Below, piece after piece: positions 43,874 through 53,079 of a stretch of 64,000 bases of DNA. This DNA is from Hahella sp018986435. Its GTDB lineage: Bacteria; Pseudomonadota; Gammaproteobacteria; Pseudomonadales; Oleiphilaceae. The stretch is taken from NCBI RefSeq assembly GCF_050749805.1, contig NZ_CP192738.1, positions 6,696,001 to 6,760,000 on the forward strand. The letters are read 5' to 3'. The number at the start of each line of letters is the position of its first letter. The first letter of the stretch is position 1. The notes beneath the pieces were generated by a model. The model had not been told where the DNA came from and ran no database searches. It worked only from the letters and a program-made list of their open reading frames with translations. The translations under genes were made by a program, and so were the position numbers.

Positions 43874-44890
43874 TTAAGATGCTGAGGAGTTTTTGGGAGG
43901 GGCGACGGAGTCGCGCAACACCAGTTCCGGCTCAAACATGGGGGCCGGCTGCGTCCGGCGTTCGCCCTGAATGGATTGAATCGCCAGCGCCGCTGCGCGT
44001 TTACCCATGGCGTTCACCGGCTGACGCACGGTGGTCAGGGCCGGATACAGCAACGAGGCGTATTCCACGTCATCGAAGCCAACCAGGGAAATCTCTTCAG
44101 GAACGCTCAACTTGGCTTCGCGCAACGCCTTCATAGCGCCAGCGGCCATCTGATCATTGCAGGCGAATATGGCGGTGAAGTCGCGGCTGCGCTTCAACAG
44201 CCGTTGAGTAGCGACATAGCCGCCCTCCACGGTGAAGTCGCCTTCCACCACCAGGTCCTTGTCATAGCGCATACCCAGATTTTCCAGCGAGCGACGATAG
44301 CCGGACAGACGCGCGCGCCCTTCCTCATTGCCTAACGGTCCACTGATACAGGCGATGCGGCGATGCCCTATGGACGCCAGATACTCCACCACCAGATGAC
44401 TGCCCTGCTCGTTGTCGACGATGACGCATTCGCCAGCCAATTCAGGCACATAGCGGTTCAACAACACCAGCGGCGGAGATTTTTCCTTCAGGCTGATCAA
44501 CTCTTCATCCGTCAGGCAGTACGGAAACAGAATGATGGCGTCGCAACGGCGGCCAGCCAGCATGTCGATGGTTTCCTTGATCTCGTCGGATGAATAATTC
44601 TCTACGGAAATGATGAGGTTATAGCCGGATTCGCGCAAAGCGCGCTCCAGACTTGAAATAAGGGGGCCGAAGAATACGCCAAGCAGATCCGTCACCACCA
44701 GACCGATATTATTGGAACGGTTGGTGACCAGTCCCTGAGCGAATGAATTGGGTCGATACCCCAGATCCTTCATGGCTTTAAATACCCGCTTACGGGTGCT
44801 TTCCTTAACGGGAGCCGTGTTGTTAATCACACGGGAGACTGTGGATATCGAGACCTTCGCACGGTCGGAGACTTCTTTTATTGTAATCAT
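43874..44890 (-). CDS. LacI-family repressor of GH3 locus
   Basis: Start at 44890 fits the family (MITIKEVSDRAKVSISTVSRVIN); a GTG at 44905 is possible. The 338-residue product has the N-terminal HTH plus hinge and a sugar-binding type 1 domain (NNIGLVVTDLLGVFFGPLISSLERA, then DFTAIFACNDQMAAGAM, ISLVGFDDVEYASLLYPALTTVRQP). It should bind beta-gluco-oligosaccharides. Operators TGAAAGC-type lie before the GH3 gene and GGGAAACGCTTTCA before its own start, indicating autorepression. Confidence 0.92.
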   Translation of the reverse strand: MITIKEVSDRAKVSISTVSRVINNTAPVKESTRKRVFKAMKDLGYRPNSFAQGLVTNRSNNIGLVVTDLLGVFFGPLISSLERALRESGYNLIISVENYSSDEIKETIDMLAGRRCDAIILFPYCLTDEELISLKEKSPPLVLLNRYVPELAGECVIVDNEQGSHLVVEYLASIGHRRIACISGPLGNEEGRARLSGYRRSLENLGMRYDKDLVVEGDFTVEGGYVATQRLLKRSRDFTAIFACNDQMAAGAMKALREAKLSVPEEISLVGFDDVEYASLLYPALTTVRQPVNAMGKRAAALAIQSIQGERRTQPAPMFEPELVLRDSVAPPKNSSAS

Positions 44891-44915
44891 TCGGAGGACG
44901 GGCACCTTGCTTAAG

Positions 44916-44929
44916 GGGAAACGCTTTCA
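44916..44929. promoter_or_regulatory. LacI operator O3, autoregulatory
   Basis: GGGAAACGCTTTCA, with a perfect right half-site shared with O1, 26 bp upstream of the lacI-type ATG. Confidence 0.7.
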
Positions 44930-45065
44930 GAGCCGGCCATCATGGGAGAAGCGGGCAATGCATGTCAACTAGGCGATAGCCTAACAAGCTCCCTTGCAGC
45001 CCGCGCCTGCAGGCATAGCCACAACGGGAGTCTGCAGGAAGTTATGCGACAGTATGGGAAATTTG

Positions 45066-45887
45066 TCAATTCAGACGAAACACCACCGGCACCACGATGG
45101 TTTCCCGATCGAGTCCATCCGCCGCCGCCAGACGCCAACCGGAGAGGGTTTTCAGCGCCTGATTGTCGAGCACGGTGTAGCCGCTCGAGCGCTTGATGGA
45201 GACTTTCACGGGATTGCCCAAGGCGTCCACCAACAGCTCCACCATGACGGTGCCCTGCCAGCCGCGCCGGGTGGCGAGGCCAGGATACTCAGGCTTCGGC
45301 GTATTGGCTTCGCCTAGCTGATATCTGGGCTCCGACGGCGCACTGACCGCCACAGGCGCAGAGACGGGCGCGGCGGCCACGGCTGGCGTCGGAACCGCCT
45401 GAGCGGGCTTGCTCACAGCGGGTGTGACCTGAGACTTCGCCGTTGCAGTTTGTGAAACAGGTTGCGCAACAGGTTTGTGCGCCGCCTGCGTTGGTTTAGG
45501 GGTTTTCTCTTTTACGACAGGTTTGTTTGCTGGAACCGGTTTGGGCTTGGGAGCGGGCGTCTCCACCGGCTTAAGCGCCACTTTGGGCTTCTGTGACACG
45601 GGTTCTGGCATGTCAGCGGGTTGAGGTTGCGGCGCTGACTTTAGAACTGGCTGCGGAGTCGGCTTCGGTTCCACAGGTTGAGATTGAGGTTGAGCCGGCG
45701 CTGCGGAAACTGGCGTTGGCGACGCCGGGGCCTGAATAGCCACGGTCATCGTGGTTGATTTCAACCGATCTCTAGTTGGCTGAGGGGAATTGAAATACAG
45801 CACCAACGCCAAATGCGCCGCCAGGGAGGCGACCAAGGCCATCCATAGTAATGGCGGGTATTTAGCGTTGCTGACGTCCGTGCTCAC
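45066..45887 (-). CDS. tonB: TonB energy-transducing protein
   Basis: The 273-residue protein has one N-terminal membrane helix (LLWMALVASLAAHLALVLYF), a long Pro/Lys/Glu-rich periplasmic spacer, and the TonB C-terminal domain (ATRRGWQGTVMVELLVDALG ... DRETIVVPVVFRLN). It couples proton-motive force to outer-membrane receptors. It is the last gene of the riboswitch operon and overlaps the ATPase gene by 4 bp, so this copy is probably dedicated to cobalamin uptake. No ExbBD genes are in the window. Confidence 0.92.
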   Translation of the reverse strand: MSTDVSNAKYPPLLWMALVASLAAHLALVLYFNSPQPTRDRLKSTTMTVAIQAPASPTPVSAAPAQPQSQPVEPKPTPQPVLKSAPQPQPADMPEPVSQKPKVALKPVETPAPKPKPVPANKPVVKEKTPKPTQAAHKPVAQPVSQTATAKSQVTPAVSKPAQAVPTPAVAAAPVSAPVAVSAPSEPRYQLGEANTPKPEYPGLATRRGWQGTVMVELLVDALGNPVKVSIKRSSGYTVLDNQALKTLSGWRLAAADGLDRETIVVPVVFRLN

Positions 45888-46666
45888 TTCAGACTCCAGG
45901 GCAACAGATAAGGCTGTTCCTCATGGCGCCCCCGCACCACCGAGACGCCGAACGCCTGCTGGATGCGCTCATCGCTCAAGACCTCGTTAGTGTCGCCCGC
46001 CACCAGGGTTCCATCCGGCATCGCCAGCATCGCTTGTCCGCAAAACCGCAGCGCCAGAGTCAGATCGTGCAGCACTACTACGCCGATTCGCCCACTTCCA
46101 GCCCAATCCTGCAAATGGCTCATCACCTGAATCTGGTGTTGAGGGTCCAGACCCGCCACCGGTTCATCCGCCATCAATACGGGAGCGTCAACCGCCAGCG
46201 CACGCGCCAGCATCACCCTGGCGCGCTCGCCGCCGGATAAGCGGGTGACGGTGCGCTGCGCCAAATGCGTGACATCCGCTTGCCGCATGGCGTTCTGAAT
46301 CAGGGCCTGATCTTGCGCGCTTAATTTGCTGCGATGGGTTTGCGCTGGAAAGCGACCCAGACTGACCAGGGTTTCTACGCTCAAAGGCCAATGACAGTCG
46401 GTATCCTGATCCAGATAAGAGATATGCTGCGCGCGCTGTTTCGGCGCCATGTCACACAGATCCTGACCTTGCAACCGCATGGCGCCGGATAATTTGGGGA
46501 TCAGGCCGACAATGGTTTTCAACAGAGTGGACTTGCCGGCGCCGTTGCTGCCCAGTATCGCCGTCAGTTGACCGGATGGAAGACGAAAACTGACATCGGA
46601 TAGAACCGGAGCGCCGGGATAACCCACCTGCAATCCGCTTAGCTCCAGGCTCAGCGCGTCGCTCAT
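45884..46666 (-). CDS. btuD: Cobalamin ABC transporter ATPase
   Basis: The 260-residue protein has Walker A (GSNGAGKSTLLKTI), the signature LSGGERARVMLARAL, and Walker B (VLMADEPVAGLD). It belongs to the iron-siderophore/B12 importer class. The start overlaps the permease stop by 4 bp and its stop overlaps tonB. The upstream cobalamin riboswitch assigns the substrate. Confidence 0.9.
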   Translation of the reverse strand: MSDALSLELSGLQVGYPGAPVLSDVSFRLPSGQLTAILGSNGAGKSTLLKTIVGLIPKLSGAMRLQGQDLCDMAPKQRAQHISYLDQDTDCHWPLSVETLVSLGRFPAQTHRSKLSAQDQALIQNAMRQADVTHLAQRTVTRLSGGERARVMLARALAVDAPVLMADEPVAGLDPQHQIQVMSHLQDWAGSGRIGVVVLHDLTLALRFCGQAMLAMPDGTLVAGDTNEVLSDERIQQAFGVSVVRGRHEEQPYLLPWSLK

Positions 46667-47634
46667 ACCAACGCCTCCGCTTTACGCAGGTGGCGCAGCA
46701 GCCACAGGAAAAACGGCCCGCCCAACAGCGCCGTAATGACGCCGACTCGCAACTCCGGTCCCGGCGGCAGACAGCGCACGGCGATATCGGTCAGCAACAT
46801 CAGGCTCCCGCCCGCCAAGGCGCTGGGAAGCAGTAATCGACCGGGCCGCCACTCGGTAAACGGCCGCAGCATGTGAGGCACCACCAGCCCCACGAAACCA
46901 ATGACGCCGCTCACCGCTACACTGGCGCCGACCGCCAACGCCACGCCCAGGCCCGCCACCCATTGCACTTTCTGCAGACGCACGCCCATGGAGCGGGCGG
47001 TGTTTTCCCCCAGTGACAGGACATCCAGGGAACGCGACACGCTGAATAGCAACGCCATCCCCAGCAGCGCAGGCGGCGCCGCCAAATAAAAGTGCTGCAG
47101 GGTGCGATGTTCGAATGACCCCATCAGCCAGAACAGAATGTCCTGCACCGCGAAAGGATTCGGAGCCATATTTAACGCCAGCGCCGTCAACGCTGAACTG
47201 AACGAATTAATCGCGGCTCCGGCGAGGATGATCATCACGATGCCTGCTTCCGATCCTACGATCATTACCAGCGCCAGCAGCCCCAGCATGGCGCCGATAA
47301 TGCCCGCCACGGGCGTAAACAGGCCGCTGGCGGAAAAGCCGAAGTAGATGGCGCACACCGAACTCAGCGCCGCCGTGGAGGACACCCCCAGTACGCCAGC
47401 GTCCGCCAGCGGATTGCGCAACAGTCCCTGCAACACGGCGCCGGATAGCGCCAGTACGGTTCCGCATAACAGCGCCAATAGTGTCCGCGGCAGACGGATT
47501 TCCCATAGAATCAATTGGGTTTCCAGATCCCACCCCGGCCAGCTCACCCCGGTCACCCGGCCGGTGCACAGAGACAAACCGATCAAAAAGGCGAGCGACA
47601 GGCTCAGAATCAGGAGCAAACGGTTATAAGTCAT
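46663..47634 (-). CDS. btuC: Cobalamin ABC transporter permease (FecCD family)
   Basis: The 323-residue protein has about nine to ten membrane helices, with the FecCD motifs RLPRTLLALLCGTVLALSG and AVQDILFWLMGSFEHR and the ATPase-coupling stretch VVSGVIGFVGLVVPHMLRPF. It forms the channel for B12 with the overlapping btuD product. It overlaps the btuF gene by 11 bp. Confidence 0.9.
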   Translation of the reverse strand: MTYNRLLLILSLSLAFLIGLSLCTGRVTGVSWPGWDLETQLILWEIRLPRTLLALLCGTVLALSGAVLQGLLRNPLADAGVLGVSSTAALSSVCAIYFGFSASGLFTPVAGIIGAMLGLLALVMIVGSEAGIVMIILAGAAINSFSSALTALALNMAPNPFAVQDILFWLMGSFEHRTLQHFYLAAPPALLGMALLFSVSRSLDVLSLGENTARSMGVRLQKVQWVAGLGVALAVGASVAVSGVIGFVGLVVPHMLRPFTEWRPGRLLLPSALAGGSLMLLTDIAVRCLPPGPELRVGVITALLGGPFFLWLLRHLRKAEALV

Positions 47635-48505
47635 CCGCAGTCTCCGACCCTGACGCTTTACGCTCTTGCGCCAATATGTGATCCGCTACCTTTTGGGCCG
47701 CCAGCGTCATGGCAGGCGTTCCGCAGGAGAGCCAGTCGGCCGGGATATACAGGGGCTCGAAACGGGAAGGACGGCGCTTCAATAAAGGGTGTTCCACCCA
47801 ATTCGTCGCCAACGCTTCGCTGTCATAGCTGTTGCTGACCATCAGCAACAAATCCGGCCGCCAGCGCACCAGCGTCTCCAGATCCACTTGCCCCCAGCCC
47901 TGCACGCCCTGTTCGCTCGCCACGTTAATCACGCCGATGGCGTTCAGAAAGGCGTCCTGGAAATTGCCCTCGCCAGCGATCCAGCCATTGGCGTTCAGAA
48001 TCAGCGCTCTGACTTGTTTATCCGCGATCTTCCCGTGAACCTGAGCGAAATAGGCTCTCAGCCCACTAACGATACTGGCCGCCTGCTCAGGTTTGCGCAC
48101 CGCTTCACCCATCAGGCTCCAGCTTGACGCCAAATCATCGAGAGATTGCGGCAACGGAATCTCCACCCAACGCATATTGAACTTCCGCACCAGCGGCTTA
48201 AGCGAGGAAGCGCCATACTGGCCCGCCATCACGATATCCGGCCGAAGCTCCAGCACTTGCTCGATAAAACCAAAGTTGGCGGGAATGTCGCGCAAGGTCG
48301 GTGCAATTTCCAGCTCAGAGGGCTGATGGCTGAGCCAGGTGACTGACACCAGATTTTCCGGGGCGAGATACCCCATCATTTGGTCAACGCACTGATTGAC
48401 CGACATGACCGTGGGCTCAGCGGCGCGCGCATCGCCCCCGTTGACGGAAAGTGTGAAAGTAAGCGCTGATAGCACTCCCAGGGCCCGAAAAGCCTTAACC
48501 AACAT
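47624..48505 (-). CDS. btuF: Cobalamin-binding periplasmic protein
   Basis: The 293-residue product has a signal peptide (ending GGDARA-A) and the class III metal-chelate binding fold (MSVNQCVDQMMGYLAPENLVS, DIVMAGQYGASSLKPLVRKF, then DLETLVRWRPDLLLM). It delivers vitamin B12 to the btuCD transporter. It is the first gene after the cobalamin riboswitch. Confidence 0.88.
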   Translation of the reverse strand: MLVKAFRALGVLSALTFTLSVNGGDARAAEPTVMSVNQCVDQMMGYLAPENLVSVTWLSHQPSELEIAPTLRDIPANFGFIEQVLELRPDIVMAGQYGASSLKPLVRKFNMRWVEIPLPQSLDDLASSWSLMGEAVRKPEQAASIVSGLRAYFAQVHGKIADKQVRALILNANGWIAGEGNFQDAFLNAIGVINVASEQGVQGWGQVDLETLVRWRPDLLLMVSNSYDSEALATNWVEHPLLKRRPSRFEPLYIPADWLSCGTPAMTLAAQKVADHILAQERKASGSETADDL

Positions 48506-48599
48506 GCAGATGCCGCCTTGAATCGATGCGAGGTGCGAATCCGGCGTAAATTCCCCGTTTACGGTCGGATAAAACAGGCTCCGAATGGGAGTCGAACAA

Positions 48600-48845
48600 T
48601 GGCAGGTCTCCTGGCTTGCGTTTCGTAGTCCTGTCCCGCCTTCCCGAACATGGAGACAATCTCCACCCAGTGGCCTTTGATAACGTCGCGATAAGGAGGG
48701 GCGGCGTTATCCGGGACGAACTCTTCGCTCACAGTTGCGGGGACAGCTCCGGCTGATCGGACGCGCATAAAGTCGCGCCCACCGGATTCCCATTTAATCC
48801 TGCTCTCATCGAAAATGATCGAACTTTGAGCAACTGGAACCATTG
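48600..48845 (-). promoter_or_regulatory. Cobalamin (AdoCbl) riboswitch
   Basis: On the minus strand the leader shows the complete set of conserved blocks: GGGAATCCGGTGG, CTGTCCCCGCAACTGTGAGC, the B12-box region GCCACTGGGTGGAGA, GGGAAGGC, and the terminal AGCCAGGAGACCTGCC. This matches the Cobalamin family. Binding of adenosylcobalamin would shut off btuF and the downstream genes. The remaining ~95 bases to the btuF start carry the expression platform, with no obvious terminator run, so regulation may act on translation. Confidence 0.95.
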
Positions 48846-48853
48846 CGGCCCAC

Positions 48854-48882
48854 ATTATCGTGAATTGATCATTTTAAGTCCA
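48854..48882 (-). promoter_or_regulatory. Promoter of riboswitch operon
   Basis: Reading the minus strand: -35 TGGACT, 17 bp spacer, -10 GATAAT, with the riboswitch starting directly downstream. Confidence 0.65.
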
Positions 48883-48965
48883 GAAAGCCGCTGAGGGGCG
48901 CTGGACCTGCCTGCAAGATTGTGTCAGTTTTACGCTCCCGTAATTACTGACAAGAATAAGACTGT

Positions 48966-49571
48966 ATGACCGACGCGCCCTTGTCCCGCCATGGACTCAT
49001 TCTGAAACGTCTGCTGTTCCTCGTGTTCATGTATGCCGGACTGGCCTATGGCTTGAGCCTGTTGGAATATACCGTCTTCAATCTGACCGGCTGGTCGCCG
49101 GTGAGCATCGAACGCAGTGTCGAACTGCACAGCCGGGAAGAGGTGAAAAAAGAATTCGACCTTTGCGGCGGCCCGCTATTCGCCGCCAACGCCGTGGTCA
49201 GCGCCCAGGAAGGCGATCGTCTGCTCGCCCGCTGTGGACGCTTCTGGCCTTTCTATCGTTACACCATTGAAGCCACCGCCCACCCATTGCTGCCGGGCTC
49301 TTTTATCCTGTATCCGGACGAAGCGCCGGCGGCCGCTACGGCGCGAGAGAATTTCATCATCAATATGCAGGTGATCAACGGCGGCTTCGCCCTGGTAGCG
49401 CTGTTTGTGATTGGTTTGAGCTGTTTCGCAGGTTATCGCTTTCTTTTCAAGAAGGACGAAGAAGCCGGCTACAAGACCGCTTTTCACGGCTTTATCAGCA
49501 GCTTTCTGATGCTCGCCTGTTATAGCGGCGTCATGTTCTTCATTGATCCCACGTTCAGCTTCGGCTGGTAA
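48966..49571 (+). CDS. Three-helix membrane protein of unknown function
   Basis: The 201-residue protein has one N-terminal and two C-terminal membrane helices (LFLVFMYAGLAYGLSLLEY, GGFALVALFVIGLSCFAGYRF, GFISSFLMLACYSGVMFFID). The central 90 residues, with two Cys (FDLCGGP, LLARCGRF), would be periplasmic and could form a disulfide. I do not recognise the family. It is monocistronic and converges with the MocR gene, 6 bp apart. Confidence 0.65.
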   Translation: MTDAPLSRHGLILKRLLFLVFMYAGLAYGLSLLEYTVFNLTGWSPVSIERSVELHSREEVKKEFDLCGGPLFAANAVVSAQEGDRLLARCGRFWPFYRYTIEATAHPLLPGSFILYPDEAPAAATARENFIINMQVINGGFALVALFVIGLSCFAGYRFLFKKDEEAGYKTAFHGFISSFLMLACYSGVMFFIDPTFSFGW

Positions 49572-49577
49572 TCCCGC

Positions 49578-51011
49578 TTAGCCTGCGCGCAACCAGACGC
49601 CCAACTGGCGGATCGCGTCTTCCGCCTCCGCCGTCCAGGGCGCCGCGCAATTGAGCCGCAGGCAATGTCTGTACTTGTCGCCATCGCCGCTGAACAGAGT
49701 TCCCGGCGCAATGCTCACGCCAGCGGCCAGCGCCTTGCGATACAACGCGACCGTATCGCAGTCCTCCTCCAGCTCCACCCATAACACAAACCCTCCCGCT
49801 GGCTGCGATACTCGCACTCCAGTAGGAAAATGCCGCAGCACCGCCGTCGTCATACGCTCCACATGCACAGCGAACTCATGGCGCATACGTCGCAGATGGC
49901 GGTCGAAATCCGCCTGCGCCAGATAATGCGCCACCGCCATCTGCGGCAAGCTTGGGCAGGCCAGGGTGCTGGCGAATTTCAGGTAACCGACCCGCGTCCG
50001 CCAGCGCCCCGGCGCCATCCATCCCACCCGCAAACCGGGGGCGATTGATTTGGAAAACGACGAGCAATACAGCACGCCGCCGGCGCGATCATAACTCTTC
50101 GCCGCTCGCGGCCGCAGGCCGGAAAAGCCCAACTCGCCGTATATGTCATTTTCGATCAAGGGCACGCCCCGGATTTCCAGTAAGCGCACCAGTTGCTCCT
50201 TGCGCTCATCCGGCATCAGGCACCCCAGAGGGTTGCTAAAGTTGGGCATCGCCACGCAGGCTTTGACCGGCCATTGCTCCAACGCCAGTTGCAGCGCCTC
50301 CAGGCTGAGTCCGCTTTTCGGGTCGGCGGGAATTTCCAGCGCCTTTAATCCCAAGGCATCAATGACTTGCAGCAATCCAAAGTACGTTGGCGACTCCACC
50401 GCCACCACATCTCCCGGCTGTGTCACCGCCCTCAACGCCAGAGTCAGCGCTTCATGACAGCCATTGGTAATAAGAATGTCGTCCGGCTCCAGATCGCACC
50501 AAGCGTCCTTCATGCGTTGCGTAATGGCCTCGCGCAAACGCAACGCGCCAGGAGGAAAACTGTACGCTTCAATCTCTTCACTGGGCCCGCGCAACGCCGC
50601 TCGGAACGCTTTTTCCATCGCCGCCGCCGGCAAAAACTGCGTCGCCGGCGCCGCCATGGCGAAATTCATACCCTTAGGGGATTGGGTCGCCTGCACCAGA
50701 CTCATGATAGTCTGCTGGGTGTCCACCAGGGTTGGCGCGCCTTCAAATCCGGTCACCTTGGGCAACGCCGCCTCCAGTTCGGCCAAACCATTCTGATTGC
50801 GACGGCGCACGTAATAACCGGATCGCGGCCGCGCCTCCACCCAACCCTGTCGCTCCAGCAGGCGTTGCGCCGCCATGATGGTGGACACGCTGACGCTGAA
50901 GTGCTCCACCAGATCACGGGTCCCTGGTATACGCTCTCCCACCGCGTACATGCCCTGACGGATGCGTCCCGCCACAGCGTCAGCTACTTCTTCATATCGC
51001 TTTTTGCTCAT
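49578..51011 (-). CDS. MocR-family GntR/aminotransferase-like regulator
   Basis: Start at 51011 has a GAGG upstream; an upstream ATG at 51056 would add 15 residues. The 477-residue protein has the GntR winged HTH (residues 1-75, KKRYEEVADAVAGRIRQGMY, RIPGTRDLVEHFSVSVSTIM) fused to a class I aminotransferase fold with the PLP Lys context (YCSSFSKSIAPGLRVGW). MocR proteins usually regulate PLP or amino acid genes. It is divergent from the branched-chain aminotransferase gene, its probable target. Confidence 0.9.
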   Translation of the reverse strand: MSKKRYEEVADAVAGRIRQGMYAVGERIPGTRDLVEHFSVSVSTIMAAQRLLERQGWVEARPRSGYYVRRRNQNGLAELEAALPKVTGFEGAPTLVDTQQTIMSLVQATQSPKGMNFAMAAPATQFLPAAAMEKAFRAALRGPSEEIEAYSFPPGALRLREAITQRMKDAWCDLEPDDILITNGCHEALTLALRAVTQPGDVVAVESPTYFGLLQVIDALGLKALEIPADPKSGLSLEALQLALEQWPVKACVAMPNFSNPLGCLMPDERKEQLVRLLEIRGVPLIENDIYGELGFSGLRPRAAKSYDRAGGVLYCSSFSKSIAPGLRVGWMAPGRWRTRVGYLKFASTLACPSLPQMAVAHYLAQADFDRHLRRMRHEFAVHVERMTTAVLRHFPTGVRVSQPAGGFVLWVELEEDCDTVALYRKALAAGVSIAPGTLFSGDGDKYRHCLRLNCAAPWTAEAEDAIRQLGVWLRAG

Positions 51012-51054
51012 GCCGGTCGCCGCCTCATGCATACATAAATAAGTACAGTTCTTC

Positions 51055-51103
51055 ATCGATATATCAGTACAGTGAGCGAAAATGAAAAACTGTATCGATA
51101 TAT
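51055..51103. promoter_or_regulatory. MocR-type direct repeat and divergent promoter
   Basis: The decamer ATCGATATAT occurs at 51055-51064 and again at 51094-51103, 39 bp apart. TACAG and CTGTA half-sites flank them (around 51066-51072 and 51090-51094). Direct repeats are the usual binding pattern of MocR regulators. Confidence 0.6.
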
Positions 51104-51191
51104 ATAAATTTTTCTTGGCCTATATCGCAATCCTTCGTCTGTTTATTGTTGATGTATTTCCCCATCAACCTGACCAAGCAGGAGAAAGACT

Positions 51192-52073
51192 ATGCAAACC
51201 GCCGCCCCCACACCGTATTGCTGGCTGAACGGAGCCATCGTTCCCGCAGCGGAAGCCGCGATTTCCGTCTACGATCACGGCTTGCTCTATGGGGATGGCG
51301 TCTTTGAGGGACTGCGTTTCTATCAACGTAGGCCCTTTCGCATTGAGCGACATCTGCACCGTCTGCAGGACTCCGCCGCCGCGTTGGGAATCACCCTGCC
51401 TTATGACGCCGACGCTTTACGCGAAGGAATCAGCGCGTTGATAAGCCGTTATGACGGCGAGAGCGGTTATCTGCGTTTGGTGGTAACCCGCGGCCCGGGC
51501 AACCTGGGGTTGAATCCGCGTAACTGTGCGACGCCGAATGTGTTCATTCTGGCGGATCAGCTCAGCATGGCCTCCAGCGAGGCGCAGGAGAAGGGGCTCA
51601 AACTGATTATCGCCAGCGTACGCCGCACCGTCGGGGCGGGATTGGACCCCAGAGTGAAAAGCCTCAACTACCTGACCTCGATCCTGGCGCGCATGGAAGC
51701 CAATGTCGCCGGCGCCGATGAAGCCTTGTTGCTGAACGAACGCGGTCAGGTGGCGGAAGCCTCAGCGGAAAACCTGTTCATCGTCCGCCAGGGTCGCCTG
51801 CTGACGCCCCCCACCAGCGACGGCGCGCTGGCGGGAGTGACCCGCTCGGTAATCATTGAGCTGGCTCAGGCCAACAACATATCTGTCAGTGAGCGCACGC
51901 TCACTCCTTACGACCTGTATACGGCGGATGAATGCTTCCTGACCGGCAGCGGTGCAGGGCTCTTACCTGTCGCGGAGGTGGACGGACGTCCCCTCCGCAC
52001 ATCGCCCGGCGAGGTTCTGCAACGCCTGCGTCAGGCTTTTGCCGCCTTGATTACGCAGGAGTGCGGCGCTTAA
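51192..52073 (+). CDS. ilvE: Branched-chain amino acid aminotransferase-like (class IV)
   Basis: The 293-residue class IV aminotransferase has the PLP Lys156 (DPRVKSLNYL) and an N-terminal GLLYGDGVFEGLRFYQ stretch. C-terminal ECFLTGSGAGLLPV fits BCAT and D-amino acid aminotransferase, with BCAT (IlvE) more likely from LNPRNCATPN and DHGLLYGDG context. It transaminates Leu, Ile and Val. It is divergent from MocR and would be regulated with it. Confidence 0.75.
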   Translation: MQTAAPTPYCWLNGAIVPAAEAAISVYDHGLLYGDGVFEGLRFYQRRPFRIERHLHRLQDSAAALGITLPYDADALREGISALISRYDGESGYLRLVVTRGPGNLGLNPRNCATPNVFILADQLSMASSEAQEKGLKLIIASVRRTVGAGLDPRVKSLNYLTSILARMEANVAGADEALLLNERGQVAEASAENLFIVRQGRLLTPPTSDGALAGVTRSVIIELAQANNISVSERTLTPYDLYTADECFLTGSGAGLLPVAEVDGRPLRTSPGEVLQRLRQAFAALITQECGA

Positions 52074-52074
52074 A

Positions 52075-53079
52075 TCACTCGCGCCCGTCAACGCATTCCG
52101 CGTTGGCGGGGTCGCTGTGGCAACGCACCTTCAGCATTAATTGCAGGGCTTTGGGGTCATAAGCGCCATCCTGCTTCAACGCAATACGCACTTCTTTGAG
52201 CATATCGTTAAACCCGGCGGCTTCCTCCTGATTGGGATGTATCCACACCTTCGCAGGTATTTCCGCTTCCGCCTTTCGCACCATCTCCATCAACTCATCA
52301 AAGCGGCCCTGGAAATGCTCCCGCGCTTTCTGGGAGAAATCCGCATTGAAGCGGTCTTTACGCACCAGCATCTGGTAGGTCATCTGCGCAAAACTATATG
52401 AATATACGCCACCATCCGGCTCTACGCCTTTATATAGCTCCAAAGGCTGATAGGCGATCGCGGGAGCGTAGGCGACATCAACGCTGCCGTTATTGAACTT
52501 ACCGGCGAAGCTGGAGGGCGTCGCGCCCACGACGGAGCCGCCTACATGGCGCACCATGGTGACCGCAGCGGGATCATAATCGAAGGTGGCGATTTTCTTG
52601 CCCTGTATGGTCTGTACGCTGTTGACGCGGCGGTCCCGCACCAGCACATACACCGCGCCGGCGGGCAGCAGCCCGGCGACTTCAAAATCGCCACTGGTCA
52701 TCAGCTTGGCGGCCTTCGGCTGCGCCAGCGTCTGCAGAATCGTCTTCAGCTCGCCGTATCCCGGAATCGCGCCCAGCGCCACCAGGGTTCCGGTGAAACG
52801 GTTGAAGTCCCGCGCCCTCACGTCAGTCAGCAATACGGCGTCGCATTGGCCAGCGCGAAAGTCGTCAGCCGCGATTTTTTCGTCGGTGTAGGCGTTCAAT
52901 TCCAGATCATAGCCCCAGTTCAGGGCCTGAATACGGGTGGCTTTCATCAGGTTATACACAGGGCCGGCAGCCCCAAGAGGATCAAAAACACAATAGCTGC
53001 GTTGCTCAGCCGCTTGCGCGGTGAGTGCGGCGACGCCCAGGAATAGCCCCAGCAACGCACGACGAAGGCATGCTGTCAT
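52075..53079 (-). CDS. AdeT-like putative solute-binding protein
   Basis: The start at 53079 has GGAG 8 bases upstream; the frame extends 5 residues further up. The 334-residue protein has a signal peptide (ending ALTAQA-A) and the fold of the AdeT1/2-type periplasmic binding proteins (FRAGQCDAVLLTDVRARDFNRF, TIQGKKIATFDYDPAAVTMVRHVG). The product has been called an RND efflux component, but a true RND pump is not encoded here. It is convergent with the aminotransferase gene. Confidence 0.75.
   Translation of the reverse strand: MTACLRRALLGLFLGVAALTAQAAEQRSYCVFDPLGAAGPVYNLMKATRIQALNWGYDLELNAYTDEKIAADDFRAGQCDAVLLTDVRARDFNRFTGTLVALGAIPGYGELKTILQTLAQPKAAKLMTSGDFEVAGLLPAGAVYVLVRDRRVNSVQTIQGKKIATFDYDPAAVTMVRHVGGSVVGATPSSFAGKFNNGSVDVAYAPAIAYQPLELYKGVEPDGGVYSYSFAQMTYQMLVRKDRFNADFSQKAREHFQGRFDELMEMVRKAEAEIPAKVWIHPNQEEAAGFNDMLKEVRIALKQDGAYDPKALQLMLKVRCHSDPANAECVDGRE

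Noticed and set aside
48559..48855. 98-residue minus-strand frame through the riboswitch
   Set aside because: It reads across all conserved cobalamin riboswitch blocks; the RNA explains the conservation.
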